Positions 56,198 through 64,000 of a stretch of DNA of 64,000 bases are shown one piece after another. Below the pieces are notes generated by a model. The model was given only the letters and a program-made list of their open reading frames with translations. It had not been told where the DNA came from and searched no databases. Made by a program: the position numbers and the translations under genes. Within the stretch, counting starts at the first letter, position 1, and every line of letters begins with the position of its first letter. Origin of the DNA: Methanospirillum lacunae (GTDB lineage Archaea; Halobacteriota; Methanomicrobia; Methanomicrobiales; Methanospirillaceae); assembly GCF_003173355.1 (NCBI RefSeq), contig NZ_QGMY01000006.1, positions 248,001 to 312,000 on the forward strand. The letters run 5' to 3'.

Positions 56198-57271
56198 ATG
56201 ATCACTATTATTCTAGGAACAAGACCAGAGATTATTAAAATGGCCCCGGTAATCAGGGCATGTAAAAAATATAATATTGCTTTTTCAATATTGCATACCG
56301 GTCAACATTATTCATATGAAATGGATCGAGTTTTTTTTGAGGACCTTTTGTTACCTCTTCCCCACTATAATCTGGATGTAGGTTCTGGTAGTCATGCAGA
56401 ACAGACAGCATCATTAATGACTGGTATTGAACAGGTATTAGTTAATAATACCCCGGATGTTGTTCTTGTCCAGGGTGATACCAATACAGTCCTTGCCGGG
56501 GGACTAGTTGGAGCGAAACTCCACATTCCAGTTGGTCATGTAGAAGCAGGACTCAGGAGTTATGATAGAACTATGCCTGAAGAGATCAATCGGATTGTAG
56601 TTGATCATGTGTCAGATTACCTTTTTGCTCCAACAAAATTGTCAACCCATAATCTGATCAAAGAAGGAATTGAGGAATCAAAAATATATACCACCGGGAA
56701 TACCGTGGTTGATTCACTATTTCAGAACCTGAAGATTGCTGAAGAAAAATCAGAAGTTGTTGAAAAAAATAGCCTTACTTCAGGAGATTATCTGCTTGTC
56801 ACTGTTCATAGAGCTGAGAATGTTGATTATTACCCACAATTAAGTCGAATAATTACAGGTATTCAAAAAGTAAGTGATATCTATTCTCTTCCTGTAATTT
56901 TTCCAATGCATCCAAGAACTCAAAAAATGATTCAAAAATTTCGCATATCCACAGATGGCATTAAAGTCATTTCTCCGGTAAGTTATCTTGATTTTCTTAA
57001 ACTTGAAAAAAATGCCCGAATGATCCTTACAGACTCAGGAGGTGTCCAGGAAGAAGCATGTATTCTTCAGGTCCCTTGTGTTACACTGAGGGAGAACACT
57101 GAAAGACCGGAGACTGTTGATGTTAAAGCAAATATCCTCGCGGGAAGTGATCCGGACAAAATAACCGCTGCTACCAAAGTTATGATTTCATCACATTCAG
57201 ATTGGATTAATCCATATGGAGATGGAAATGCAGGAGAGAGAATTGTTGAGATTTGTGAATCTCATATATAA
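56198..57271 (+). CDS. wecB: UDP-N-acetylglucosamine 2-epimerase (non-hydrolysing)
   Basis: A 357-residue GT-B fold epimerase. It has LGTRPEIIKMAPVI (6-19), VQGDTNTVLAG, HVEAGLRSYDRTMPEEINR and LTDSGGVQEEA, all expected active-site segments. It makes UDP-ManNAc from UDP-GlcNAc, or in WbpI-type homologues epimerises a 3-acetamido uronic acid derivative. The amidotransferase two genes downstream makes the latter possible. Confidence 0.94.
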   Translation: MITIILGTRPEIIKMAPVIRACKKYNIAFSILHTGQHYSYEMDRVFFEDLLLPLPHYNLDVGSGSHAEQTASLMTGIEQVLVNNTPDVVLVQGDTNTVLAGGLVGAKLHIPVGHVEAGLRSYDRTMPEEINRIVVDHVSDYLFAPTKLSTHNLIKEGIEESKIYTTGNTVVDSLFQNLKIAEEKSEVVEKNSLTSGDYLLVTVHRAENVDYYPQLSRIITGIQKVSDIYSLPVIFPMHPRTQKMIQKFRISTDGIKVISPVSYLDFLKLEKNARMILTDSGGVQEEACILQVPCVTLRENTERPETVDVKANILAGSDPDKITAATKVMISSHSDWINPYGDGNAGERIVEICESHI

Positions 57272-57313
57272 AAAAATTAGTTATATGACCTTCAAGATCA
57301 GGAAATTCCAATT

Positions 57314-58249
57314 ATGAGTTCAAAAAAGATACTTGTAACAGGCGGCGCAGGATTTATCGGAACCAACTTAGTGAATGAACTTCGCTCCAGGGGCCATGAT
57401 GTTATTGCTGCTGATATTGCAAATCATGATATTGACAGTTATATCAGAGCTGATGTAAAAAATTTTCGCCAAATTGAACGCATTTTTGATAAAAATAAAT
57501 TTGATTATGTTTACCACCTTGCTGCAGAGTATGGGCGTTGGAATGGTGAAGATTATTATGAAAACCTCTGGCAAACCAATGTGATCGGAACGAAACATAT
57601 GCTCAGACTACAGGAAAAATTAAAATTCAGGATGATTTTTTATTCCAGTGCTGAAGTGTATGGTGATTACACCGGTATTATGACAGAAGATGTCATGGAA
57701 ATTAATCCGGTAAAAGATACCTATCAGATGAATGACTATGCCATAACCAAATGGGCAGGTGAACTCATGTGTATGAACTCAGCAAAGATGTTTGGTACAG
57801 AAACAGTCAGAGTGAGACCTGTTAATTGTTATGGCCCTCATGAACATTATACCCCATATAGAGGTTTTATTCCAAAATTCATATATCAGGCTCTTCATAA
57901 TCAACCGTATTCAGTTTTTAAGGATCATAAACGGATAATTGATTTTGTTGAGGATTCGTGTAGAACCTGGGCAAATATTGTTGACAATTTCATTCCAGGT
58001 GAAGTATACAATGTCGCCGGAAGACCAGAGTGGGAGAGAGATATCAAGCAATATTCTGACTTAATCCTGAAAGAAATCGGCATCAATGATTCTTTGGTTA
58101 CATATCATGAATCTGAACCATTTACGACCAAGATTAAAACAATAGATTGTACAAAAGCAATTAAGGATCTTCATCATAACCCACTGGTAACTCCAGAAGA
58201 AGGTATTAAGCGAACTGTTGAATGGATGAAATGGTTTTACCGTATCTAG
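57314..58249 (+). CDS. NAD-dependent sugar epimerase/dehydratase 1
   Basis: Extended short-chain dehydrogenase, 311 residues. The cofactor site is GGAGFIG (10-16), SSAEVYGDY the substrate-side serine region, and YAITK (Y142, K146) the catalytic pair. The specificity is not readable; it belongs to the GalE/RmlB-like group and acts on a nucleotide sugar. It lies 42 nt after wecB and 10 nt before the second SDR gene. Confidence 0.93.
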   Translation: MSSKKILVTGGAGFIGTNLVNELRSRGHDVIAADIANHDIDSYIRADVKNFRQIERIFDKNKFDYVYHLAAEYGRWNGEDYYENLWQTNVIGTKHMLRLQEKLKFRMIFYSSAEVYGDYTGIMTEDVMEINPVKDTYQMNDYAITKWAGELMCMNSAKMFGTETVRVRPVNCYGPHEHYTPYRGFIPKFIYQALHNQPYSVFKDHKRIIDFVEDSCRTWANIVDNFIPGEVYNVAGRPEWERDIKQYSDLILKEIGINDSLVTYHESEPFTTKIKTIDCTKAIKDLHHNPLVTPEEGIKRTVEWMKWFYRI

Positions 58250-58259
58250 GGGAAAAACG

Positions 58260-59261
58260 ATGAATGATATAAATGAAGGATTTGAAGACAAGACGATATT
58301 GGTCACCGGAGGTGCAGGAGCAGTAGGTGGAAACTTAGTCAGAGCATTAGATGCACTTGATACCAAGAAGATTATAATTTTGGATAATCTTTCTTCTTCT
58401 TATGTCTGGAACATCCCTAAAAGTCCAAAAATTCAGTTTATACAGGGTGATATACTAAATGATGAAAACCTAAAATGGGCATTCCGTGAGAAACCCCAAA
58501 TTGTATATCATCTTGCTGCTCATTTTGCTAACCAGAACTCTGTAGATAGCCCTGAAAAAGACCTTTTGGTAAATGGATTAGGAATTCTAAAAGTTCTCCA
58601 ATATGCACAACTTGGATCAGTAGATCGGTTCGTATATTCCTCTTCAGGTTGCGGAGTATATGGCCTAGATTCAAAGATGCCTTTTGAAGAACATGATATC
58701 TCTATTCATCTCCATACTCCTTACCAGGTTACAAAACTTCTCGGAGAGTTATACACGAATTATTTTTATAATATGTATGACCTCCCAATTGTAAATGCAC
58801 GTTTTTTTAATTCATTTGGGCCTGGGGAAGTCCCAGGTAAGTATCGTAATGTAATACCAAATTTCTTTTACTGGTCAATGAAGGGGTTACCACTTCCAAT
58901 CACCGGAGATGGTACAGAAACACGTGACTGGACCTATGTTGGGGATATTGTAAATGGTTTACTTGCAATGGGAGTACAAGAAAAAGCTATTGGTGAAGCA
59001 TTTAACCTTGGAGCAGGAAAAGAGCAACGTGTTATCGATATGGCAAATGCTGTGAACAACCTAACAGGAAATGTTGCCGGGATTAAATATACACAACGAC
59101 GAGATTGGGACGTAAAAACAAGATTATTATCATGTATTGATAAATCACGCAAGAATCTGAAGTATAATCCGGTAATAGATTTTTCAAAAGGGTTAGAAAA
59201 AACACATGAATGGTTTGTTGAAAATTGGAATGATATAAAAAATTGTGCAGAATTTTCCTAA
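58260..59261 (+). CDS. NAD-dependent sugar epimerase/dehydratase 2
   Basis: Extended short-chain dehydrogenase, 333 residues. The cofactor site is GGAGAVG (17-23), serines SSSGCGVYG, and catalytic YQVTK (Y155, K159). It is only distantly similar to the preceding SDR, so a different step or substrate is likely. Its 3' end is close to the true start of the amidotransferase at 59282. Confidence 0.93.
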   Translation: MNDINEGFEDKTILVTGGAGAVGGNLVRALDALDTKKIIILDNLSSSYVWNIPKSPKIQFIQGDILNDENLKWAFREKPQIVYHLAAHFANQNSVDSPEKDLLVNGLGILKVLQYAQLGSVDRFVYSSSGCGVYGLDSKMPFEEHDISIHLHTPYQVTKLLGELYTNYFYNMYDLPIVNARFFNSFGPGEVPGKYRNVIPNFFYWSMKGLPLPITGDGTETRDWTYVGDIVNGLLAMGVQEKAIGEAFNLGAGKEQRVIDMANAVNNLTGNVAGIKYTQRRDWDVKTRLLSCIDKSRKNLKYNPVIDFSKGLEKTHEWFVENWNDIKNCAEFS

Positions 59262-59281
59262 TTAAAAAAATTGGTTTTTTT

Positions 59282-61336
59282 ATGTGTGGAATATTTGGAA
59301 TAGTGACAGAACAAAATTCTGTAATTTCTATATCTCTCGAAAAAATTATTAAAAAACTCTTTAAATTATCTGAGTCTCGTGGAAAAGAAGCATCAGGTAT
59401 TGTAGTAAGATCAGGTTCTCAAATCGCTGTAGTTAAGGAACCAAAACCTGCGAAAAAATTAATTAAATCCAGAGAATTCGAAACATTATTAAATAAATAT
59501 ATTTTTGATGACATAAATAATAAAACTATTAAAAAACCTTTAGCAATTCTTGGTCATTCACGTCTCGTTACAAGTGGAAAAAGTGAACTCAATTCTAATA
59601 ACCAACCGGTTATTAAAGATGGGGCTGTAGGTATTCATAACGGGGTTATTGTTAATGATAAAAAAATATGGGATACATACCCTATTATAAAAAAAGAATT
59701 TGATATTGATAGTGAAATAATTTTTAGTTTACTCCAGATGTATCGACACCAAGGCCTTAACATCATTGAAGCAACCAGATCCACTTACAGAGATATTGAT
59801 GGTTCAGCATCAATTGCTACTCTCTTTGATGATATTGACGATTTATTACTTGCCACAAATACTGGATCTCTTTATATTTGTTTAAATATAAAATTTAATT
59901 TTTTAATATTCGCTTCAGAAAGAAATATTATAAACCAATTATTTAGATCCTTTTCATATCGCAATTTTTTTACTTCATCAGAAATTTTTCAATTAAAACC
60001 AGGTGAAGGTGGTATTATTCCACTATCACAGATAGGTTTTAAAAAGTTTGATTTTATTCAACCAGAATCTGATATTCAAACTTCCCCTTACCATGAGAAA
60101 ATTGAGATTCTTAATTTATCTCCATCTTCTCCAGAAATAAAAAATCAAACCAGATTAAATTTCTTTATTTCAGACGGTATAAAAGATGTAATGCTTAATA
60201 ATTGGGAGAACATCTTTTCAAATCACAATAACCTAAAACGATGTACAAAATGCATTCTTCCCGAGACAATGCCATATATTTCATTTGATAAAGATGGGGT
60301 CTGTAATTATTGTAGAAATTTTGAAAACCGAAATAACAAACTTAAAGGGGAGAAAGCATTGAAGGACCACGTAAAAAAATTTCAAAGTACTAATGGTGAT
60401 CCTGACTGTATAGTTGGGTTTAGTGGTGGAAGAGACAGTTCTTTTGGTTTAGATTATATCAAAAATACCCTTAAATTGCATCCGATTGCATTTACCTATG
60501 ACTGGGCTATGGTTAACGACCTCGCTCGAAGGAATCAAGCCCGGGTTGTAAGTAGATTAGGTGTTGAACAAATCATTGTCTCTGCTGATATAAAGAAAAA
60601 ACGGGAAAATATAAGGAAAAATCTTCTTGCATGGCTTAATAAACCAGATCTTGGAATGGTTCCCCTTCTTATGGCAGGTGATAAACAATTTTATTATTAT
60701 TTTCATAAGATAAGAAAACAGACAGGTGTAAAACAGTTTATATTCTGTGGAGGTCATGAAATCGAAGAAACACCATTTAAATACGGTTTTTGTGGAGTGG
60801 ATCATGGTGTCAATTCGGTGATGAACTGCCTAACGGGGATATCACGTTTAAACAAGATTCGGATGATACTTTATTTTGCGAAGCAATATGTCACAAATCC
60901 GGGATACATTAATTCTTCCATTTTTGACACCCTTTTTGCTTATTACTGTACATATCTGCTAAAAGATGACTATCTCTATCTATACCATTATATCGAATGG
61001 GACGAGGACAAAATTGTCACAAGTATCAGAGAGAAGTTCGACTGGGAGGGCGTACCAGATACTTATGCTACCTGGAGAATTGATGATGGGACTGCAGCAT
61101 TTTATAATTACATTTATCTTACCATGGCAGGGTTCACAGAGTTTGATAACTTCAGAAGTTATCAGATTCGTGAAGGAAAGATTACCCGGGATAAAGCAAT
61201 GGAATTAATTAAAGATGAAAATAAACCTCGATTTGAAGCGATTGAGTGGTATGCAGAAGCGGTTGGGATTGATATAAATAAAACAATTACCGTTATTAAT
61301 CAAGCACAGAAATTGCAAAAAAATATTTCAAAATGA
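59282..61336 (+). CDS. Class-II glutaminase fused to a WbpG-type PP-loop amidotransferase
   Basis: The start at 59282 is fixed by chemistry: Cys2 (MCGIFGI) is the N-terminal nucleophile of class-II glutamine amidotransferases, and the open frame upstream to 59243 would bury it. Residues 2-260 form the glutaminase domain (GHSRLVTSG 91-99, HNGVI 119-123). Residues about 318-684 form an N-acetyl-sugar amidotransferase with a zinc-like cluster (C321, C324, C341, C344) and the PP-loop SGGRDS (381-386). In bacteria WbpG takes ammonia from separate HisH/HisF-like proteins to convert a uronic acid to its amide or amidine. Here both functions are on one chain, as in asparagine synthetase B. Confidence 0.93.
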   Translation: MCGIFGIVTEQNSVISISLEKIIKKLFKLSESRGKEASGIVVRSGSQIAVVKEPKPAKKLIKSREFETLLNKYIFDDINNKTIKKPLAILGHSRLVTSGKSELNSNNQPVIKDGAVGIHNGVIVNDKKIWDTYPIIKKEFDIDSEIIFSLLQMYRHQGLNIIEATRSTYRDIDGSASIATLFDDIDDLLLATNTGSLYICLNIKFNFLIFASERNIINQLFRSFSYRNFFTSSEIFQLKPGEGGIIPLSQIGFKKFDFIQPESDIQTSPYHEKIEILNLSPSSPEIKNQTRLNFFISDGIKDVMLNNWENIFSNHNNLKRCTKCILPETMPYISFDKDGVCNYCRNFENRNNKLKGEKALKDHVKKFQSTNGDPDCIVGFSGGRDSSFGLDYIKNTLKLHPIAFTYDWAMVNDLARRNQARVVSRLGVEQIIVSADIKKKRENIRKNLLAWLNKPDLGMVPLLMAGDKQFYYYFHKIRKQTGVKQFIFCGGHEIEETPFKYGFCGVDHGVNSVMNCLTGISRLNKIRMILYFAKQYVTNPGYINSSIFDTLFAYYCTYLLKDDYLYLYHYIEWDEDKIVTSIREKFDWEGVPDTYATWRIDDGTAAFYNYIYLTMAGFTEFDNFRSYQIREGKITRDKAMELIKDENKPRFEAIEWYAEAVGIDINKTITVINQAQKLQKNISK

Positions 61337-61342
61337 GATTTT

Positions 61343-62530
61343 ATGAAAATATTAATCATTCAGGATACTGACTGGATTCGTAGAAATCCATATCAACATA
61401 CCCATCTAGCTGAACGATTAGTTCAGAAAGGCCATGAAATCCGGGTAATTGATTATGAAATTCTATGGAAAGATGAAGGAAAAAAGGAGTTATTATCAAA
61501 AAGAGAAGTTCATCACGTTTCCAGGATTTTTCCGGATGTAAATATTATGGTGATACGACCTCCAATTTTAAAAATATCCGTTTTAGATTATCTTTCGATG
61601 GTTTTTACTTATCGGTCAGAAATTAACCGACAGATCAAAGAATTTAAACCTGATTTAATCTGGGGCAATGATATTCTTACTACTTTTTTAGCATATCGTG
61701 CTGCAAAAAAAAATCGAATTCCAACGTTATTTTATTCAATAGATATAGATTATCGGTTGATTCCACAAAAGTATTTACAGCCGATCGGAAAAATGATTGA
61801 AAGTTGGAATATTCGTAATGCTGATTTAGTCCTTTCAATTAACGAAGGGTTAAGGGAATATACAATTCGGATGGGAGCCTCACAAGAAAAAACCGATGTG
61901 ATACGAGCTGGGATAGACCTCAGCAAATATGATCCTTCGAAAAATGTCAGAAATGAAATCCGTATGCAATACGGAATTAAGAAAGATGATATTGTCCTAT
62001 TCTTTATGGGTTGGTTGTATAACTTTTCAGGGCTTAAAGAAGTTGCACATGAATTAGCGAAAATAATAGAGAAATATCCCAACCTGAAATTATTTATTGT
62101 AGGGGATGGTGATGCGTATAATGATTTAATGATTATTAGAAAGAAGATGAATCTTCAAAAAAATTTAATATTAACAGGGAAACAACCTTTTGAAAAGATT
62201 TCATCATTAATTGCATGTGCTGATATTTGCCTTCTTCCTGCACATGATAATGAAATTATGCACGATATTGTCCCAATTAAAATGTATGAATATCTAGCGA
62301 TGGGTAAGCCAATAATTTCAACAAAATTGTATGGAATTATGAAAGAGTTTGGAGACGGTCATGGTGTTATCTATGCTGATACTCCAAAAGACGTTTTAAA
62401 AGTTGTGCTCAACACCATTAATAATAGTAATTTAATAAAAGAAGGAAAAAATTCCAGAAAATTTGTAGAAAAGAGTAGTTGGACTGCAATCACTGACATT
62501 TTTGATGCTAAAATTAAGGAAGTAATATGA
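61343..62530 (+). CDS. Glycosyltransferase family 4 (first)
   Basis: A 395-residue GT-B glycosyltransferase. The N-terminal acceptor domain has GHEIRVIDYE. The C-terminal donor domain has VLFFMGWLYNFSGLKEVAHELAKI, LTGKQPFEKI, and CADICLLPAHDNEIMHDIVPIKMYEYLAMGKPII (the E in MYEY replaces the classical EX7E helper). Acceptor unknown. It starts 6 nt after the amidotransferase and overlaps the next GT4 gene by four bases (ATGA). Confidence 0.93.
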   Translation: MKILIIQDTDWIRRNPYQHTHLAERLVQKGHEIRVIDYEILWKDEGKKELLSKREVHHVSRIFPDVNIMVIRPPILKISVLDYLSMVFTYRSEINRQIKEFKPDLIWGNDILTTFLAYRAAKKNRIPTLFYSIDIDYRLIPQKYLQPIGKMIESWNIRNADLVLSINEGLREYTIRMGASQEKTDVIRAGIDLSKYDPSKNVRNEIRMQYGIKKDDIVLFFMGWLYNFSGLKEVAHELAKIIEKYPNLKLFIVGDGDAYNDLMIIRKKMNLQKNLILTGKQPFEKISSLIACADICLLPAHDNEIMHDIVPIKMYEYLAMGKPIISTKLYGIMKEFGDGHGVIYADTPKDVLKVVLNTINNSNLIKEGKNSRKFVEKSSWTAITDIFDAKIKEVI

Positions 62531-63684
62531 ATATCCTTCAGGTAATTCCATATTTTAATCCAAAAAGGGGCGGAGATGTAAAGGTATGCTATGAAATATC
62601 TAAATACTTAAAATATTATGGACATAATGTGACAATTATTACAACAGACCTTGAATATAATGTAGAATTTGTCAATTTAGTTCAAAGAATTGGTATAAAG
62701 GTGATTAGTTTCCCAATTTTTTTAAATATAACCTTATTTTTATACACGCCATCTATAAAAAAATGGCTTTATGATAATATAAATACATTCGACTTAATTC
62801 ATCTACATAATTATCGAACATATCAAAATGTAATTGTTTCTTCATACGCCAAAAAATATAAAGTTCCTTATTTAATACAAGCACATGGAGATTTACCATA
62901 TTATACAAAGAAAATGCTAAAATTGATTTTCGATGTTAAATGGGGTCGAAATATATTAAAAAATGCCAATATGTCTATTGCACTTACAAATGATGAATTT
63001 AATTATTATATCAAAGAAGGAGTAGCCTCCTCTAAAATAATAATCGTCCCTAATGGATTAGAATTAAAAGATTATGAAAAATTACCAGTTAAAGGCACTT
63101 TTAGAAAAAAATTTAAACTAGTGAATGAGGATAAGGTTATTCTATATGTTGGAAGAATTCATCATAGTAAAGGATTAGATTTTCTAATTCGCTCATTTTC
63201 CATATTAGGAAAAAAAGACTCCACTTTTAAACTTGTATTAATAGGACCAGATTATGGATATCAGAAAAAACTAGTAAATTTAATAAATGAGTTGAATATT
63301 TCTAACTCAGTAAAAATAATAGGATATTTAAGTAATCTAGAAAAAATTCAAGCATTCATTGATTCGGATGTCTTTGTTACACCACGTTTTTATGGATTTC
63401 CGGTTACTTTTTTAGAAGCATGTATATGTAATATTCCCATTGTTACAACAAACTTTTTCGATCAACTTGAATGGATCAACAATTTTGTTGGTTATTCTGT
63501 AGATTATGATGAAAAAAAATTTGCTCTAGCAATTTCTAGTTTAATTGCTGACGAAAATAAGAGAATTGAATTCGGCCATAATGGCAAGAATCTGATTCTC
63601 AATAAGTTTAATTGGAAAACTATTGTTCAAGATCTATCAATAAAATACGAACAAATGATTACTAGATCGCCTAACCAATTGTGA
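62527..63684 (+). CDS. Glycosyltransferase family 4 (second)
   Basis: A 385-residue GT-B enzyme. The acceptor side has FNPKRGGDVKVCYEISKYLKYYG and LIHLHNYRTYQ. The donor side has ILYVGRIHHSKGLDFLIRSF, KIIGYLSN and VFVTPRFYGFPVTFLEACICNIPIV. It is typical of O-antigen or N-glycan assembly. Strongly A+T-rich codon use. It starts inside the end of the previous GT4 gene, and a methyltransferase gene begins 5 nt after its stop. Confidence 0.93.
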   Translation: MNILQVIPYFNPKRGGDVKVCYEISKYLKYYGHNVTIITTDLEYNVEFVNLVQRIGIKVISFPIFLNITLFLYTPSIKKWLYDNINTFDLIHLHNYRTYQNVIVSSYAKKYKVPYLIQAHGDLPYYTKKMLKLIFDVKWGRNILKNANMSIALTNDEFNYYIKEGVASSKIIIVPNGLELKDYEKLPVKGTFRKKFKLVNEDKVILYVGRIHHSKGLDFLIRSFSILGKKDSTFKLVLIGPDYGYQKKLVNLINELNISNSVKIIGYLSNLEKIQAFIDSDVFVTPRFYGFPVTFLEACICNIPIVTTNFFDQLEWINNFVGYSVDYDEKKFALAISSLIADENKRIEFGHNGKNLILNKFNWKTIVQDLSIKYEQMITRSPNQL

Positions 63685-63689
63685 TTATA

Positions 63690-64000
63690 ATGAATTTTTT
63701 TAAATTTAATATTGATCAGGCCATAAGAAATGTTCAGAATGATTTCCCATTTGGTCAAGAATATATGGATCCATTTAATCTAAAATATAAGTATATAATT
63801 TCAGAAATATTACAATTTGCACCTCCCCCATCTAATATATTATCTATTGGAGCGGGTCCTTGTGATCTTGAAGCAATATTAGCGGACATGTACTTCCAAG
63901 TCACTGCTATTGATGATTTAAACGATCATTGGCATTTATTAGGTAATAATCGGATAAGAATTAAAGAATTTGCTCAAAGACATAATGTAGATTTATTAGA
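63690..64000 (+). CDS. SAM-dependent methyltransferase, 3' end cut by the window
   Basis: An open frame from ATG 63690 runs to the window edge (about 103 residues visible). The segment ILSIGAGPCDLEAIL followed by VTAIDDLND is the SAM-binding motif I and acidic motif II of class I methyltransferases. In this position it probably methylates a sugar of the glycan or is a FkbM-type enzyme; the family cannot be fixed from the N-terminal part. Confidence 0.75.
   Translation, partial: MNFFKFNIDQAIRNVQNDFPFGQEYMDPFNLKYKYIISEILQFAPPPSNILSIGAGPCDLEAILADMYFQVTAIDDLNDHWHLLGNNRIRIKEFAQRHNVDLL

Noticed and set aside
59243-59281. Longer start for the amidotransferase fusion
   Set aside because: It would place 13 residues before the catalytic cysteine that must become N-terminal; the ATG at 59282 is immediately followed by TGT (Cys2).

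Overview
The window is chromosomal DNA from a methanogenic archaeon, most likely a Methanomicrobiales species and possibly a Methanospirillum. There is no rRNA to confirm this. The evidence is an archaeal RNA polymerase with both large subunits split (B''/B' and A'/A''), archaeal NusA and L30e, an archaeal AlaRS, the methanogen homocysteine-synthesis cluster (HcyBio-CBS, NIL-ferredoxin, UPF0280), a Trm11-like tRNA methyltransferase, and promoters of the archaeal TATA type. No CRISPR array, transposase, integrase or clear pseudogene was seen.

Layout. (1) 1-10.1 kb, minus strand: tRNA-Lys, then a tightly coupled operon rpoH-rpoB2-rpoB1-rpoA1-rpoA2-rpl30e-nusA, followed by a secreted two-repeat protein. 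(2) 10.4-25.5 kb: mixed genes. These are a possible nuclease-fold protein, a secreted beta-rich protein, a glutamate-synthase-like FMN protein, ferritin, a PGF-CTERM-like surface protein, a NIF3-SWIM-alaS operon, a response regulator, two unknown genes, and the homocysteine cluster. (3) 25.5-33 kb: PutP symporter, a second ferritin-like protein, a coupled pair of small membrane proteins, and the grpE-dnaK-dnaJ chaperone operon. (4) 33-40.5 kb: CheY-like regulator, Trm11-like methyltransferase, a short CheR-like protein with two tandem metallo-beta-lactamase hydrolases, a FAD-enzyme/GT4/GT2 glycosylation operon, a REC-PAS protein, and tRNA-Arg(GCG). (5) 40.5-54.5 kb, conspicuously A+T-rich: secreted and membrane proteins and sensory proteins (HTH-PAS, hybrid kinase with REC-PAS partner, DUF1616, PEGA, a TPR-NHL-transglutaminase-like giant, two proteins sharing a duplicated domain, and a paralogue of the secreted protein in region 2). 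(6) 54.9-64 kb: a cell-surface glycan operon (GT2, WecB, two SDR epimerases, an unusual class-II glutaminase/PP-loop amidotransferase fusion, two GT4s, and the start of a methyltransferase).

How it hangs together. The left part is core transcription, translation and metabolism. The right part, starting at tRNA-Arg, looks like an accessory cell-surface region. Three promoters there (before the PEGA protein, the secreted paralogue and the glycan operon) carry the same short element, TTGCATGGCA, at a fixed distance upstream of TATA. This suggests one regulator coordinates surface proteins and glycan synthesis. Many genes appear leaderless (TATA about 25-30 nt before the start codon), whereas the RNA polymerase operon uses strong Shine-Dalgarno sites and stop/start overlaps.

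The most unusual observations are the long repeated N-terminal extension of RNA polymerase subunit A'', the shared promoter element, the amidotransferase fusion, and the surface-protein gene set in the A+T-rich region.
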